Positions 46,176 to 55,129 of a stretch of DNA of 64,000 nucleotides are shown here, piece by piece. How positions within the stretch are numbered: position 1 is the stretch's first letter; every line of letters starts with the position of its first letter. Below the pieces are notes generated by a model. The model saw only the letters and a list, made by a program, of their open reading frames with translations, was not told the DNA's origin and did not search any database. This DNA comes from an uncultured Oleiphilus sp. (GTDB taxonomy: Bacteria; Pseudomonadota; Gammaproteobacteria; Pseudomonadales; Oleiphilaceae): contig CAJWAD010000005.1 in the NCBI GenBank assembly GCA_913020245.1, positions 1-64,000 of the forward strand, given 5' to 3'. A program made the position numbers and the translations under genes.

Positions 46176-48362
46176 TTAAGGACTCACTTTCTTCAAGCTT
46201 CCTGCTAACCACTCGTTTATCTCCGACTTGTACCAGGGCGAAAAACGTTGATCAGATGGGCCACCCGCTAAACGAGTATGTAAGGTATGTTCACCCAAAT
46301 CAGCAACCATTCTGAACGCAGCGGCAAAGCTCGTGTCTCGGCCCCCTGCGCTGAATACTTGGCCTTGGTGAGGTGTTGCCCGGCCCCCAATTAGGCTTTG
46401 TTGTTTTACATCGAAACCCGACCAATCTGGTAGCTTGCCTTGTAGCAGGATATTCTTGAAATCGAAGCGGTTTACGTCTCCCCAACTTTTGCCGTCAAAC
46501 TTGGTCTTCGCTTGTTTGAAAGCGGCAATGAAATGTTGTTCTTGATTCGCTTCTTGATACCAGAGTGAGTCGGGGTCGAGTAGGCAAGCATCAAAGTTTT
46601 GGTAAAAATCGATGAATAGTCCTGTGTCATGAGTCAGATGTTCGATTACCTTGGTGTTAAGTTGCTGATCGGCGAAAACGCGCTTGCGCAGTTCACTGTA
46701 AAAAGCCTCAAATAAATTAGCCCCAACCGAGTGTTTGTCATAATGCAGATTCCAATTGAGTAGGCATTTATCTAAATGGTCTTCGTTCGCTTCCTGTTCA
46801 ACTAAGGGCACCAATATCTTCAAAAAAAGTTCTGCCTGCAATGAATAGGTATCCATTTGCAAGGCTGCGTGCTGATCGATATCTAATGCTTGTTGTGTGG
46901 CTAAGCGCTGTTCTATTCGTTTAGCGCGATAGTCGCCCATTGGCATGTTAATTACAGGTACTTTACCCAAGTGATTGAGGTCTTGGTTGGCCGTGACAAT
47001 AAAGCCACACTCAGGATTGTAATCACAAGGCAGTAGTTCCTTGTCGATAAAACCTTGCCAGTCGTAGGCTTTATCCCAGCCCGGTGCTGGCGTGAAGCCA
47101 TTCCAGTCGGGATGACGTTTAGGGCAGAGGCCGGACATTTGATAAGCAATATTGCCTTCGCTATCGGCGATTACCCAATTCCATGCACTTTCAATTTCGC
47201 GAAACAGAGGCATAGCTTGCTCCGCATTCTTTGCTTGAGTCAGGGCATAGTTTGCATTGAGTGATGCAGCGCCATAATCGGCTGGTGACCAGGCTGTACT
47301 GAGGTAAAAGCCCGCCTTATGAGGGTCTCCTTCTAAGGTTCCATGTGCATTTTCATAAAAAGTGATGGTATGCGGTTTATCGTTCTTACGCAGAATCACT
47401 TCGTCTCGCGTTTGGAATGCTTTCCAGCTTTTGCCCCGTCTAAATTTGCCGTTTTTACATTCTTCTACCCAACTGTCTACGGTATCCATAAATGTATACG
47501 TTGCACCCCAGGACATATCTGGCGTTCGACCAATTAAAATGCCTGGCAAGCCTGGCATCGTGAAGCCCATCGTTTGATACTCAGGTGACGACAATACAAT
47601 TTCATAGAAAACGTTTGGCAGGCGATTAACCTCCAAATGCGGATCATTGGCCAGCATGGCATGTCCACTTTGGTTTTTACTCGGGCTTGTGACCCAATTG
47701 TTTGACGCCATCATGCGAGGAATGGCGCCTTCCCAAAGTAAATCACTCGGAATAATGCGCTCGGTTAGATTAATTTTTTCAATGAGTTCGCGATCAAATG
47801 TGTCTACCGAAATAGGGAACAGGCTCGCGAGTTTTTCAGTGCTGACCCCTGCTTGTGTTAATTCAACAAAAAGGCGCTCAATTTCAGCTTGAGATTGCGC
47901 CAGGGTTAGATAGCTACTCATGCGAAAAATAAGTAGCGTATCGGCAAGGGTCCAAGGCTCTGCTTTAACACCTAGAAACTTCAAGACGCTTATGCGTTTA
48001 TTGCGTAAGCCAGCATTTATACCATCGCACAAAGCTTGACACCATTGTAAGGTTGCCGGGGTTAAACTACTTAGTTGTTTTTCGGCACTACGATGCCAAT
48101 TTAAACGTCTAAAAAAGGTATCGATCTTTAAGTTGTCTTCGCTATTTTCAAGGCGTTCACACAAGCGTCCCTGACCGATGATACGCATAAGTTGAAGCTG
48201 CGTGCCGCGATCAATAGCTTGGCAAAAACCCAGTCCCCAATTGAGATCATTTATATTTTCAGCACTCACATGCGGAATGCCATGTTGATCACGTGTGACA
48301 GATAAACCGTGCGGTTTTGGGCTGGGGATAAAAACCTGTTTAGTTTTGAAGAGTGAAACCAT
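46176..48362 (-). CDS. penicillin acylase family (Ntn-hydrolase) protein
   Basis: S45-family amidase of 728 residues that should be made as a precursor and self-cleave before the catalytic Ser. The nucleophile region MMASNNWVTS (Ser220, then Asn-Asn-Trp) is clear, with Ala rather than the common Gly before Ser. DPHLEVNRLPNVFYE and GLPGILIGRTPDMSWG are further family motifs. Characterised relatives cleave penicillins, acyl-homoserine lactones or other acyl amides. The N-terminus starts MVSLFKTKQVF and runs straight into the domain: no signal peptide is visible. The ribosome-binding site is weak. The substrate is unknown. Confidence 0.88.
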   Translation of the reverse strand: MVSLFKTKQVFIPSPKPHGLSVTRDQHGIPHVSAENINDLNWGLGFCQAIDRGTQLQLMRIIGQGRLCERLENSEDNLKIDTFFRRLNWHRSAEKQLSSLTPATLQWCQALCDGINAGLRNKRISVLKFLGVKAEPWTLADTLLIFRMSSYLTLAQSQAEIERLFVELTQAGVSTEKLASLFPISVDTFDRELIEKINLTERIIPSDLLWEGAIPRMMASNNWVTSPSKNQSGHAMLANDPHLEVNRLPNVFYEIVLSSPEYQTMGFTMPGLPGILIGRTPDMSWGATYTFMDTVDSWVEECKNGKFRRGKSWKAFQTRDEVILRKNDKPHTITFYENAHGTLEGDPHKAGFYLSTAWSPADYGAASLNANYALTQAKNAEQAMPLFREIESAWNWVIADSEGNIAYQMSGLCPKRHPDWNGFTPAPGWDKAYDWQGFIDKELLPCDYNPECGFIVTANQDLNHLGKVPVINMPMGDYRAKRIEQRLATQQALDIDQHAALQMDTYSLQAELFLKILVPLVEQEANEDHLDKCLLNWNLHYDKHSVGANLFEAFYSELRKRVFADQQLNTKVIEHLTHDTGLFIDFYQNFDACLLDPDSLWYQEANQEQHFIAAFKQAKTKFDGKSWGDVNRFDFKNILLQGKLPDWSGFDVKQQSLIGGRATPHQGQVFSAGGRDTSFAAAFRMVADLGEHTLHTRLAGGPSDQRFSPWYKSEINEWLAGSLKKVSP

Positions 48363-48448
48363 AAGACGAGTTCTAATGTTGATTTTTGGACTTATTGTGT
48401 AAACGCACTATATTCTGTTTTATCAGCCTCAACAACCAGAGGTCAATC

Positions 48449-49858
48449 ATGTTTATTGCGACACAAGATTTATTCAAAATAGGGATTGGCCCATCAAGCT
48501 CTCATACTATGGGGCCACTCATCGCTGCATTAAATTTTCGGCAGCTTTGTGAAAAAGAAACAGCCGTATCTGCGACGCAAGGCGCAGTTGATCAGCCTTG
48601 TATTTATCGTTTGCAAGTCATACTAAAAGGCTCGCTTGCCCACACAGGTAAAGGTCATAGTACGGATAAAGCGATCCTGATTGGCTTACATGGTTATAAA
48701 ATTTCAGCGCTTATGAATCACGATTTAAGCGCACTTTTTGCGGACTTGGAACCCAAAAAAGTGCTTGCGTTTCCAAATATTGAGGTGCACTTTAAGCTTG
48801 CGGAGCACCTCGTCTTCGACAAAGGGCCGCCCCTACCGCAGCATCCCAACGGCTTACGTTTCAGATTATTAAAAAACGAGGAGGTCATTCTTGAGGAGTG
48901 TTACTTCTCAATTGGTGGTGGATTCGTGTTAACTGAGGCACAAATCGAGTCAGACGATTTACAAGTACTGATGCCCAAACATCCGTTTCCTTTCCCGTTT
49001 GATACAGCTGCAGATATGCTCGCGATGGCGGCTTCATCGGGCCTCAGTATTGCACAGATGAAGATCGAAAATGAGTTAATGAATATTGAGGTCGGTTCGT
49101 TCGATGCAAAACGCGTTGAACTAAAAAATACTATCGCGCGTATTTCTTCCGCCATGTTCGACAGCGTTGATCGGGGTATTGGTGCAAAAGGCATCTTGCC
49201 AGGTGGTATGAACGTTGAACGCCGCGCGAAAGCGCTACATGATAAATTGAGAGCAGCCTCTGTAGAAAGGTTAAACATAGACTGGTTGAGTGTCTACGCG
49301 ATTGCCGTCAATGAAGAAAATGCCGCTGGGCATATGGTGGTCACTGCACCGACCAACGGTGCAGCGGGCGTGATTCCGGCGGTGCTTTATTACTATGTAA
49401 AACATCAGGGTGCGGCGCCTGCTGCGATTGAAACGTTTTTGTTAACGGCGGCGGCAATCGGTGGGTTAATTAAGCATAATAGCTCAATTTCGGGTGCGGA
49501 AGTGGGCTGTCAGGGAGAGGTGGGTTCGGCAGCGGCTATGGCGGCTTCGGGTCTATGCGCAGCAAAAGGTGGTACGCCGGAGCAAGTAGAAAACGCTGCT
49601 GAAATTGCATTAGAGCACCACCTGGGCATGACCTGTGATCCAGTGAGGGGGCTTGTGCAGGTACCCTGTATTGAACGCAATGCGTTTGGGGCAGTCAAAG
49701 CCTATAGCGCGGCGTCACTGGCGTTAATGGGCTCGGGCAAGCATATTATGTCGCTTGATGCCTGTGTTGAGGCGATGCGGCAGACGGGTGTCGAAATGTC
49801 ACGTAATTTAAAAGAAACATCACTGGGCGGTTTGGCCCAGACATGGATTGAATGTTGA
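48449..49858 (+). CDS. sdaA: L-serine ammonia-lyase (iron-sulfur)
   Basis: Deaminates serine to pyruvate and ammonia; cytoplasmic. The 469 residues start [10 protein letters not shown] and carry [12 protein letters not shown] (about 12-23) of the beta domain. The alpha domain has Cys in [23 protein letters not shown] and VPCIERN suited to a [4Fe-4S] cluster. An upstream ATG at 48386 adds 21 residues with no family support; AGAGG lies six bases before 48449. The stop overlaps the next ATG by seven bases. Confidence 0.94.
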   Translation: MFIATQDLFKIGIGPSSSHTMGPLIAALNFRQLCEKETAVSATQGAVDQPCIYRLQVILKGSLAHTGKGHSTDKAILIGLHGYKISALMNHDLSALFADLEPKKVLAFPNIEVHFKLAEHLVFDKGPPLPQHPNGLRFRLLKNEEVILEECYFSIGGGFVLTEAQIESDDLQVLMPKHPFPFPFDTAADMLAMAASSGLSIAQMKIENELMNIEVGSFDAKRVELKNTIARISSAMFDSVDRGIGAKGILPGGMNVERRAKALHDKLRAASVERLNIDWLSVYAIAVNEENAAGHMVVTAPTNGAAGVIPAVLYYYVKHQGAAPAAIETFLLTAAAIGGLIKHNSSISGAEVGCQGEVGSAAAMAASGLCAAKGGTPEQVENAAEIALEHHLGMTCDPVRGLVQVPCIERNAFGAVKAYSAASLALMGSGKHIMSLDACVEAMRQTGVEMSRNLKETSLGGLAQTWIEC

Positions 49859-50682
49859 GAATAAAAAAAATTCTGCTGGGCTGTATAGTCTTATTTGGTT
49901 TGCATGCATGTTCGACGTTTGGGTTCATTTTTGAACGCTTAGATTGGTTGAATGCGTGGCAGCTCGATAGCATGTTTGACCTGAACAGTGAGCAAGAAGA
50001 GGAGGCGGAGCGACTCGGTGAATATGTCAGAGAATGGTTACGCAACGATGCGTTCCCACGCTGGATTATTCGTGGCCAGTCCATTCAACAGACATGGCGT
50101 GAGGGAGACTTACAAGGCGCGGTCGAAAGCTTTGAAAGTCTTAGCCAGTCGGCTTGGAAAGAAACGTTAGCCGCTATTACGAAAGAAGTTTGGCCCTTGT
50201 TAGGCAGTGTTTCGAAACCGAATACCGACTATTACCGAGAATATACAGAAGACAACTTTTCGGAGTGGTTCGAGCCGCTTGAGTCAAGTGAAGCGAAACG
50301 CGAGCGACTGCTGGAACGACTCGATGAGTGGTTCGGTGATTTGAATGACGAGCAGCTAAGGCTACTAGATAAAAATATTGCAGTGCAGCCAAATGAACGA
50401 AAAATTCGTATCGACAACAGTCGGCACTGGCGAGAACTCTTTATTATCGCAGCTCTCGAAAAAGATAACCAAGCGTTAGCGACGTGGTTGACCGCTCCCG
50501 AGACGTGGTGGCTAGAGGAATATAAACAGCTGCGTGCTCAAAACCGTGCTATGCGTCTGCGCTTTTTTACGGATTTATTGCCTACGCTGAGCGATAAACA
50601 ACGGCAACACGCAGACGATACTATGCAGGAGTGGATTGACGCGATGGCAGGTGTGCTGCCGGTGGCAGAATACACAGAATAG
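49852..50682 (+). CDS. DUF6279-type lipoprotein
   Basis: Exported lipoprotein of 276 residues of unknown function. A signal ending LHAC (Cys20) is followed by a helical, charged domain with FERLDWLNAWQLDSMFDL and conserved Trp and Arg residues (EWLRNDAFPRW) as in DUF6279 proteins. Its ATG overlaps the sdaA stop by seven bases, so it is probably translated in coupling with SdaA, though no common pathway is evident. Confidence 0.78.
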   Translation: MLRIKKILLGCIVLFGLHACSTFGFIFERLDWLNAWQLDSMFDLNSEQEEEAERLGEYVREWLRNDAFPRWIIRGQSIQQTWREGDLQGAVESFESLSQSAWKETLAAITKEVWPLLGSVSKPNTDYYREYTEDNFSEWFEPLESSEAKRERLLERLDEWFGDLNDEQLRLLDKNIAVQPNERKIRIDNSRHWRELFIIAALEKDNQALATWLTAPETWWLEEYKQLRAQNRAMRLRFFTDLLPTLSDKQRQHADDTMQEWIDAMAGVLPVAEYTE

Positions 50683-50783
50683 TTCATGACGCGCTTTTCT
50701 GTCTTGGGTATCGCCGATTCTTGCGGTGAGCTTACTGAGTTTTAACTGGTGCCTGTTAGCCAAAGCTATAAGCTTGAGCGCTC

Positions 50784-51584
50784 GTGTTTATATACCTTCG
50801 GACCGTTTCTGTGCAGCGATTTTTGATTTCTACTTTATATTTGCTTCTGCTCACGCATGCTGCCGCGGTACAAGCCGACTCTACCACCGCTGAATCTGAC
50901 TTTGATGAGGTTGGTGCAGATGCCTATGTTGATCAAGATAAATTATCGACACAGGCCTTTCCTGAACCTGAAGAATTCTCGACATGGGAATTAATGCTGG
51001 ATCGTGATGGTGTGCAAATTTATACCCAGCCATGGGCTGGCAGTGATTTTGTCGCTTTCAAGACGGTGCAAACGGTATCAGCTGATCTCAAAGATGTGTT
51101 AGCGCATTTTACCGACGTGTCGGGTTTCAATGCATGGATACCTAACTTAAAAAGTGCGCGATTAATTCGTGAGTTTGACGATAGCAATGAGCGCTCTATT
51201 TATCTGCATTTAGGTATGCCATGGCCTTTGTATGACAGAGATTCTGTTATTGGGCAGCGCGTGGGTCAGGATGAAGAAACATTGGTCGTTAAAATTGAAG
51301 AGTGGAGCGAGGCAAGGTCGTTACCCGAACGTGATGGCTTAGTGCGAGTGCCAACGTTAATGGCTGAAATTTTTCTGATGCCGCTCAGGCTTGGTCAAAC
51401 TAAGATCATTTGGCAGGTGCATAATGAGCCCGGAGGCAGTATTCCGTCATTTCTCGTTAACTGGATGGTGGAGAGCATTTTCTTTGAATCTTCAGTCAGC
51501 ACTAAAGCGATCGTTGAAGACGATGCACTTCAACCATCATCTCAACAGTTTGCTTGGTTAAAAGAGCCGATTTCTTCGCCATAA
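50784..51584 (+). CDS. exported START-domain protein
   Basis: Probably periplasmic lipid-binding protein of 266 residues. A signal peptide ends near AVQAD. From about residue 65 the START-like domain follows (WELMLDRDGVQIYTQP, the FTDVSGFNAWIPNL helix, and a long C-terminal helix near FLVNWMVES). The GTG at 50784 is the listed start; a second GTG at 50811 would give a more compact signal peptide (MQRFLISTLYLLLL) and may be the true one. Proteins of this kind in gammaproteobacteria have no settled function. Confidence 0.8.
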   Translation: MFIYLRTVSVQRFLISTLYLLLLTHAAAVQADSTTAESDFDEVGADAYVDQDKLSTQAFPEPEEFSTWELMLDRDGVQIYTQPWAGSDFVAFKTVQTVSADLKDVLAHFTDVSGFNAWIPNLKSARLIREFDDSNERSIYLHLGMPWPLYDRDSVIGQRVGQDEETLVVKIEEWSEARSLPERDGLVRVPTLMAEIFLMPLRLGQTKIIWQVHNEPGGSIPSFLVNWMVESIFFESSVSTKAIVEDDALQPSSQQFAWLKEPISSP

Positions 51585-51605
51585 GATAAATAATTTATAC
51601 GTGCA

Positions 51606-52253
51606 TTAGAGCGAATCACCGACCTCGCTGGCGCTTAATTCTTCCTTCTCCGCGCATGCGGCACGGTACCATTCTTCCATGGCGGGGCAGCTTAACAAGT
51701 GCGTTACGTAGTCTTGGCTTTGGTCAGAAATATTGACGCGATACGTTTGAAAACGCGTTGCGACCGGCGCAAACATACAATCAACGATTGAAAAATCACC
51801 GAATAGCCATTGTCCATTATGGCGGTTTAACGCGTCTTGCCACATCGCGTCTATGCGGTGAATGTCGTTTTCGCAAGCCATGCTATATGTCAGACGCCTT
51901 CTTGCTCGACAGTTCATGGGTAGTTCGTTTCGTAGACTATTAAAGCCTGCATGCATTTCTGCGCAATAGGCGCGCGCGAGGGCTCGGTCTGGTGCGCGTT
52001 TTGGCCAAGCGTCCCCGTTAAGAAATTGTTCATTTATGTATTCGCAGATCGCCAATGATTCCCAAACACTCAGCTCCTCATGACGTAAAACGGGCACCTG
52101 AAATGTTGGGCTGTGTTCTGCTAGCAGTTCACTGGTCTCTCGTTGTCCGAGCGGGATCCGCAGCTCCTCGAAAGCAAGTTTGAAATGCGTTAACAGTAGC
52201 CAAGGCCGCAGCGACCATGAAGAATAGTTTTTATTGCCAATAATTAGCTGCAT
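51606..52253 (-). CDS. glutathione S-transferase family protein
   Basis: Cytoplasmic GST-like protein of 215 residues. The N-terminal thioredoxin-fold domain starts IIGNKNYSSWSLRPWLLL, where a Ser is the likely catalytic residue, and continues to VPVLRHEELSVWESLAICEY. The C-terminal domain is all-helical with FSIVDCMFAPV. This form resembles zeta/maleylacetoacetate-isomerase-like proteins, but no aromatic-degradation genes are adjacent, so the substrate is unknown. Confidence 0.88.
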   Translation of the reverse strand: MQLIIGNKNYSSWSLRPWLLLTHFKLAFEELRIPLGQRETSELLAEHSPTFQVPVLRHEELSVWESLAICEYINEQFLNGDAWPKRAPDRALARAYCAEMHAGFNSLRNELPMNCRARRRLTYSMACENDIHRIDAMWQDALNRHNGQWLFGDFSIVDCMFAPVATRFQTYRVNISDQSQDYVTHLLSCPAMEEWYRAACAEKEELSASEVGDSL

Positions 52254-52321
52254 AAATGAATGAGTTCCTTTGTCGCGCTATTAGCTAATGGCTGGATACA
52301 GCGCGATTTGCGTGGCTGGTT

Positions 52322-52678
52322 TTAGCCACCGGCGAGTTTGACCTGATAGCCTCTGTCTTGCAGGAGCTTTTGAATAGCTTGTCGGTGGTCGCCTTGAATT
52401 TCAATATTATGGTCCTTTACTGCACCGCCTACACCACATTTTTTTTTCAGTTCTTTAGCGAGTGTTTTGAGCTCTTCATTCGCTAGGCATAAGCCCGTAA
52501 TTAACGTGACCCCCTTGCCTTTACGCCCTTTTTTATCCATATAAATGCGGACAATACCATCGCCTTCGGGCACGTGTTCATTGGCACATGCACAGGCGTT
52601 TAATTTAGCACCACAGCCTGGACACAATCTGCCTGTTTCGGTCGAAAAAACCAGTCCGCCTAAATTTTTTAGTGACAT
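52322..52678 (-). CDS. yciH: SUI1/YciH translation factor
   Basis: Small translation initiation factor of the eIF1 (SUI1) type, 118 residues. The SUI1 domain has GRKGKGVTLITGL, LKKKCGVGGAVKD and IEIQGDHR. The N-terminal 30 residues hold four Cys (CPGCGAKLNACAC) that may bind zinc; E. coli YciH lacks these. It lies 15 bases after the MATE gene on the same strand. Confidence 0.92.
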   Translation of the reverse strand: MSLKNLGGLVFSTETGRLCPGCGAKLNACACANEHVPEGDGIVRIYMDKKGRKGKGVTLITGLCLANEELKTLAKELKKKCGVGGAVKDHNIEIQGDHRQAIQKLLQDRGYQVKLAGG

Positions 52679-52693
52679 CCGATTTCCTTCATA

Positions 52694-54019
52694 CTAAGCG
52701 ATAAGCAACTTTTTTTGCCACATCAGTGCCAGTGCTCCAACTAAAATGTTTGCGATCGCGCCGGCTAAGTATATGCCCTCTAAACCCAGCATGTCACCGA
52801 GAAGAAATGCAAGTGGCAGATACAAACCGACTAAACGTAAAAATGACATCACCAGTGATGGGGTGGGACGTCCCAAACCGTTTGACATAGATGAAACGAG
52901 CATGATGATGCCAAGAAAAGCATAGGTAATCGGCACCCAAATAAAATAACTCGTCGCTGAGGCTTGAACGAGTGGGTCGTCGGTAAAAGCCCGTGTTATC
53001 GAGTCGCCAAAAACACCCAAGAGTAAGGCGATGCTTAGGCTCCAAACACACACAAAGCGAATGGATATTTTTAAGCCGTATACGATACGGTCATAACGTT
53101 TTGCGCCTAAGTTTTGACCGACAAAGGGCCCCATAATGGACGAGATGCCCATGATGACCACAAGGCAAATTGACTCAATGCGCGAAGCAACACCAAAACC
53201 GGCCACTGCCTCGGCACTATGTTGCGCTACCATCCAGGTGGTGATGGCCACTGAAATGGGGGCAATTAAGTTGGTACCCACAGCAGGGATAGCAATATAT
53301 AAAATATCCTTCCAGCTTTTAATGACGAGCCCTTTGCATGCGGAAAGGCTCAAAAACCGCATTCTAATCATGAGTAAGTAAAGGCTTAAAAGTAACGCGG
53401 CCGAATAGGAAATAACGGTTGCTAACGCCGCTCCAGCTAACTCCATTCTGGGAAAACCAAACCAGCCGAAAATAAGAATCGGGTCCAAGATGATATTAAT
53501 CACTGCGACAAGTACCATAATAAACCCAGGAACTTTTGTGTTGCCTGCTGCGCGTAATGCCGAATTCCCCACCATAGGGATAATGACGACAAAACTGCCT
53601 AAGAACCAAATATCCATAAACTGATGGATCCGTGGCATTAAGCTTTTGGGCGCGCCGAGCGCCATGAAAATTTCATCCATGAAGTGGTAGCCGACGATGG
53701 CAAAAGAAATGGCAATACTTAGCCCAATAAATAATGATTGGGTGGCATAGCTCTTTACAAGCGTCTGCTCGCCCGAACCAATAGCACGTGAAATCACCGA
53801 GGAGACGCCAATTCCGACGCCAAAGGCTAAGCTTAAGAGAATGGAGACAATGGGAATAGTAAACCCCATCGCGGCCAACGGTTCGGTGCCTAGTTGCGCG
53901 ACATAGAAAGTATCGACAAGATTCATTGACATGATCGCCAATATGCCCCAAATCATGGGAACGGTCATCCGTCGCAGGTGCGCCGGTATGGAACCTTGGC
54001 TAAGATCTTGTGATATCAA
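52694..54019 (-). CDS. MATE-family efflux transporter
   Basis: Twelve-helix Na+ or H+ coupled multidrug/toxin exporter, 441 residues, with two six-helix halves. The N-terminus QDLSQGSIPAHLRRM and the PMIWGILAIMSMNLVDT helix are typical of the NorM/DinF-like family. The start appears to be a TTG at 54019; the first ATG is 17 codons later and would cut into the conserved N-terminus. The substrate cannot be predicted. Confidence 0.9.
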   Translation of the reverse strand: MISQDLSQGSIPAHLRRMTVPMIWGILAIMSMNLVDTFYVAQLGTEPLAAMGFTIPIVSILLSLAFGVGIGVSSVISRAIGSGEQTLVKSYATQSLFIGLSIAISFAIVGYHFMDEIFMALGAPKSLMPRIHQFMDIWFLGSFVVIIPMVGNSALRAAGNTKVPGFIMVLVAVINIILDPILIFGWFGFPRMELAGAALATVISYSAALLLSLYLLMIRMRFLSLSACKGLVIKSWKDILYIAIPAVGTNLIAPISVAITTWMVAQHSAEAVAGFGVASRIESICLVVIMGISSIMGPFVGQNLGAKRYDRIVYGLKISIRFVCVWSLSIALLLGVFGDSITRAFTDDPLVQASATSYFIWVPITYAFLGIIMLVSSMSNGLGRPTPSLVMSFLRLVGLYLPLAFLLGDMLGLEGIYLAGAIANILVGALALMWQKKLLIA

Positions 54020-54087
54020 TGCTTGTACTTTTATAAAGTTCGAGGGCGCTTTTATTGCCGACTATAAGGGCAGGTAAGTGTTTGCTG

Positions 54088-55095
54088 CTACTTCCCATCG
54101 TTGTCTTGTTTCTGGTTTTTGACTTGAGACTTTAACTGGTCAAGCTCCGCCTGTAGCTGATCGATTTTAGCTTCTTGTTCACCGATAAAATGCAGTGACA
54201 AGTTGAATGCCTGGCGCGTGTATTCAAGTACTTGGTTAAATCCTTCATCGCTTAGGTTTCTCGCATCGTCTCTCGATCGGAAAATATTGATGAATTCGCG
54301 CTCACGCACATACTGTAAGGGTAAGCGACCCGCTCCCCAGTCATGTAAAAGCTTCCAAGTGTCGGGTGAATAAGTGCGGCTATATTGGAGAATAAAAGGA
54401 ATCGGATCATTGCGTGCGAGCAGTGAGCTGAGGCGAAGAATCAGTTCGAATGAGAGCGTTGCCGTGCCATTTTCTACCGCTTCCAATAATGATTGATCTT
54501 TCAGCTGCAACGCCTCAGAGAGTTCACTAACAGTTAAACCGGCAACCTCTCTAAGATCTTTTAGTGATTGGCCTGCAGCAAGCATGACTTTCAGTTGGTC
54601 TTGATTCTGAATAAGCGCTTTGCCAACGCGGTAAGACGTATTGGTTGTTTTTTTTGCAAACCGGAACGCATTTGATGTGGCGGAGCCGACTCGGTTGAAA
54701 AGCGCGCTTATCGTCTCTTCTCTCACCCAGGGCTCTGGTTTATTTGTCTCAAGCTCGTTGTCAGCGTCGATTTGTTTATCAGGCTGTTCGCTTCGCTTGT
54801 TGTTTGATGGGGATTTCCGTGCAGATTTTTGCGTTTCACTGGTTATTTTTCTATCACGCGTTGCCTTGAACTCAACCGTAGCTTGCCCCGGTTCGTTTTC
54901 GGGCATGGTCTTTGTCCCTTCGATGGTCTCAGCTATTTCCTGATGGCGGCGCGTATTTGTGTTGTCAGTAATCTCAGCCTCACCACCAGTTTGGTCTTTA
55001 TTGACGGATTTTTCAGTACCTACGGGCCCTCTAGGATTCGGTTTAGCCGATCGTTTGTTCGTTTTGTTGCCTGACCTGTCTTTGTCATTCGTCAT
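54088..55095 (-). CDS. HTH/coiled-coil protein with long disordered N-terminus
   Basis: Protein of 335 residues, function unknown. The first 125 residues are Lys/Asn/Glu/Thr-rich with no expected fold. A Cro/C1-type helix-turn-helix follows near 175-225 (LREVAGLTVSELSEAL and LLEAVENGTATLSFEL). The C-terminal 40 residues form a coiled coil (IDQLQAELDQLKSQV). A conserved-looking middle part (DTWKLLHDWGAGRLPLQ) is present. It may bind DNA as an oligomer, but could be a structural protein. It lies directly downstream of prc on the same strand. Confidence 0.7.
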   Translation of the reverse strand: MTNDKDRSGNKTNKRSAKPNPRGPVGTEKSVNKDQTGGEAEITDNTNTRRHQEIAETIEGTKTMPENEPGQATVEFKATRDRKITSETQKSARKSPSNNKRSEQPDKQIDADNELETNKPEPWVREETISALFNRVGSATSNAFRFAKKTTNTSYRVGKALIQNQDQLKVMLAAGQSLKDLREVAGLTVSELSEALQLKDQSLLEAVENGTATLSFELILRLSSLLARNDPIPFILQYSRTYSPDTWKLLHDWGAGRLPLQYVREREFINIFRSRDDARNLSDEGFNQVLEYTRQAFNLSLHFIGEQEAKIDQLQAELDQLKSQVKNQKQDNDGK

Positions 55096-55129
55096 AATGT
55101 TTTGGCGACCAAACGGCGAGGGTGTTTAA

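Noticed and set aside
46094-46315. 73-codon frame after the Lif-like gene
   Set aside because: It overlaps the 3' end of the penicillin acylase gene on the opposite strand and has no ribosome-binding site or recognisable features.
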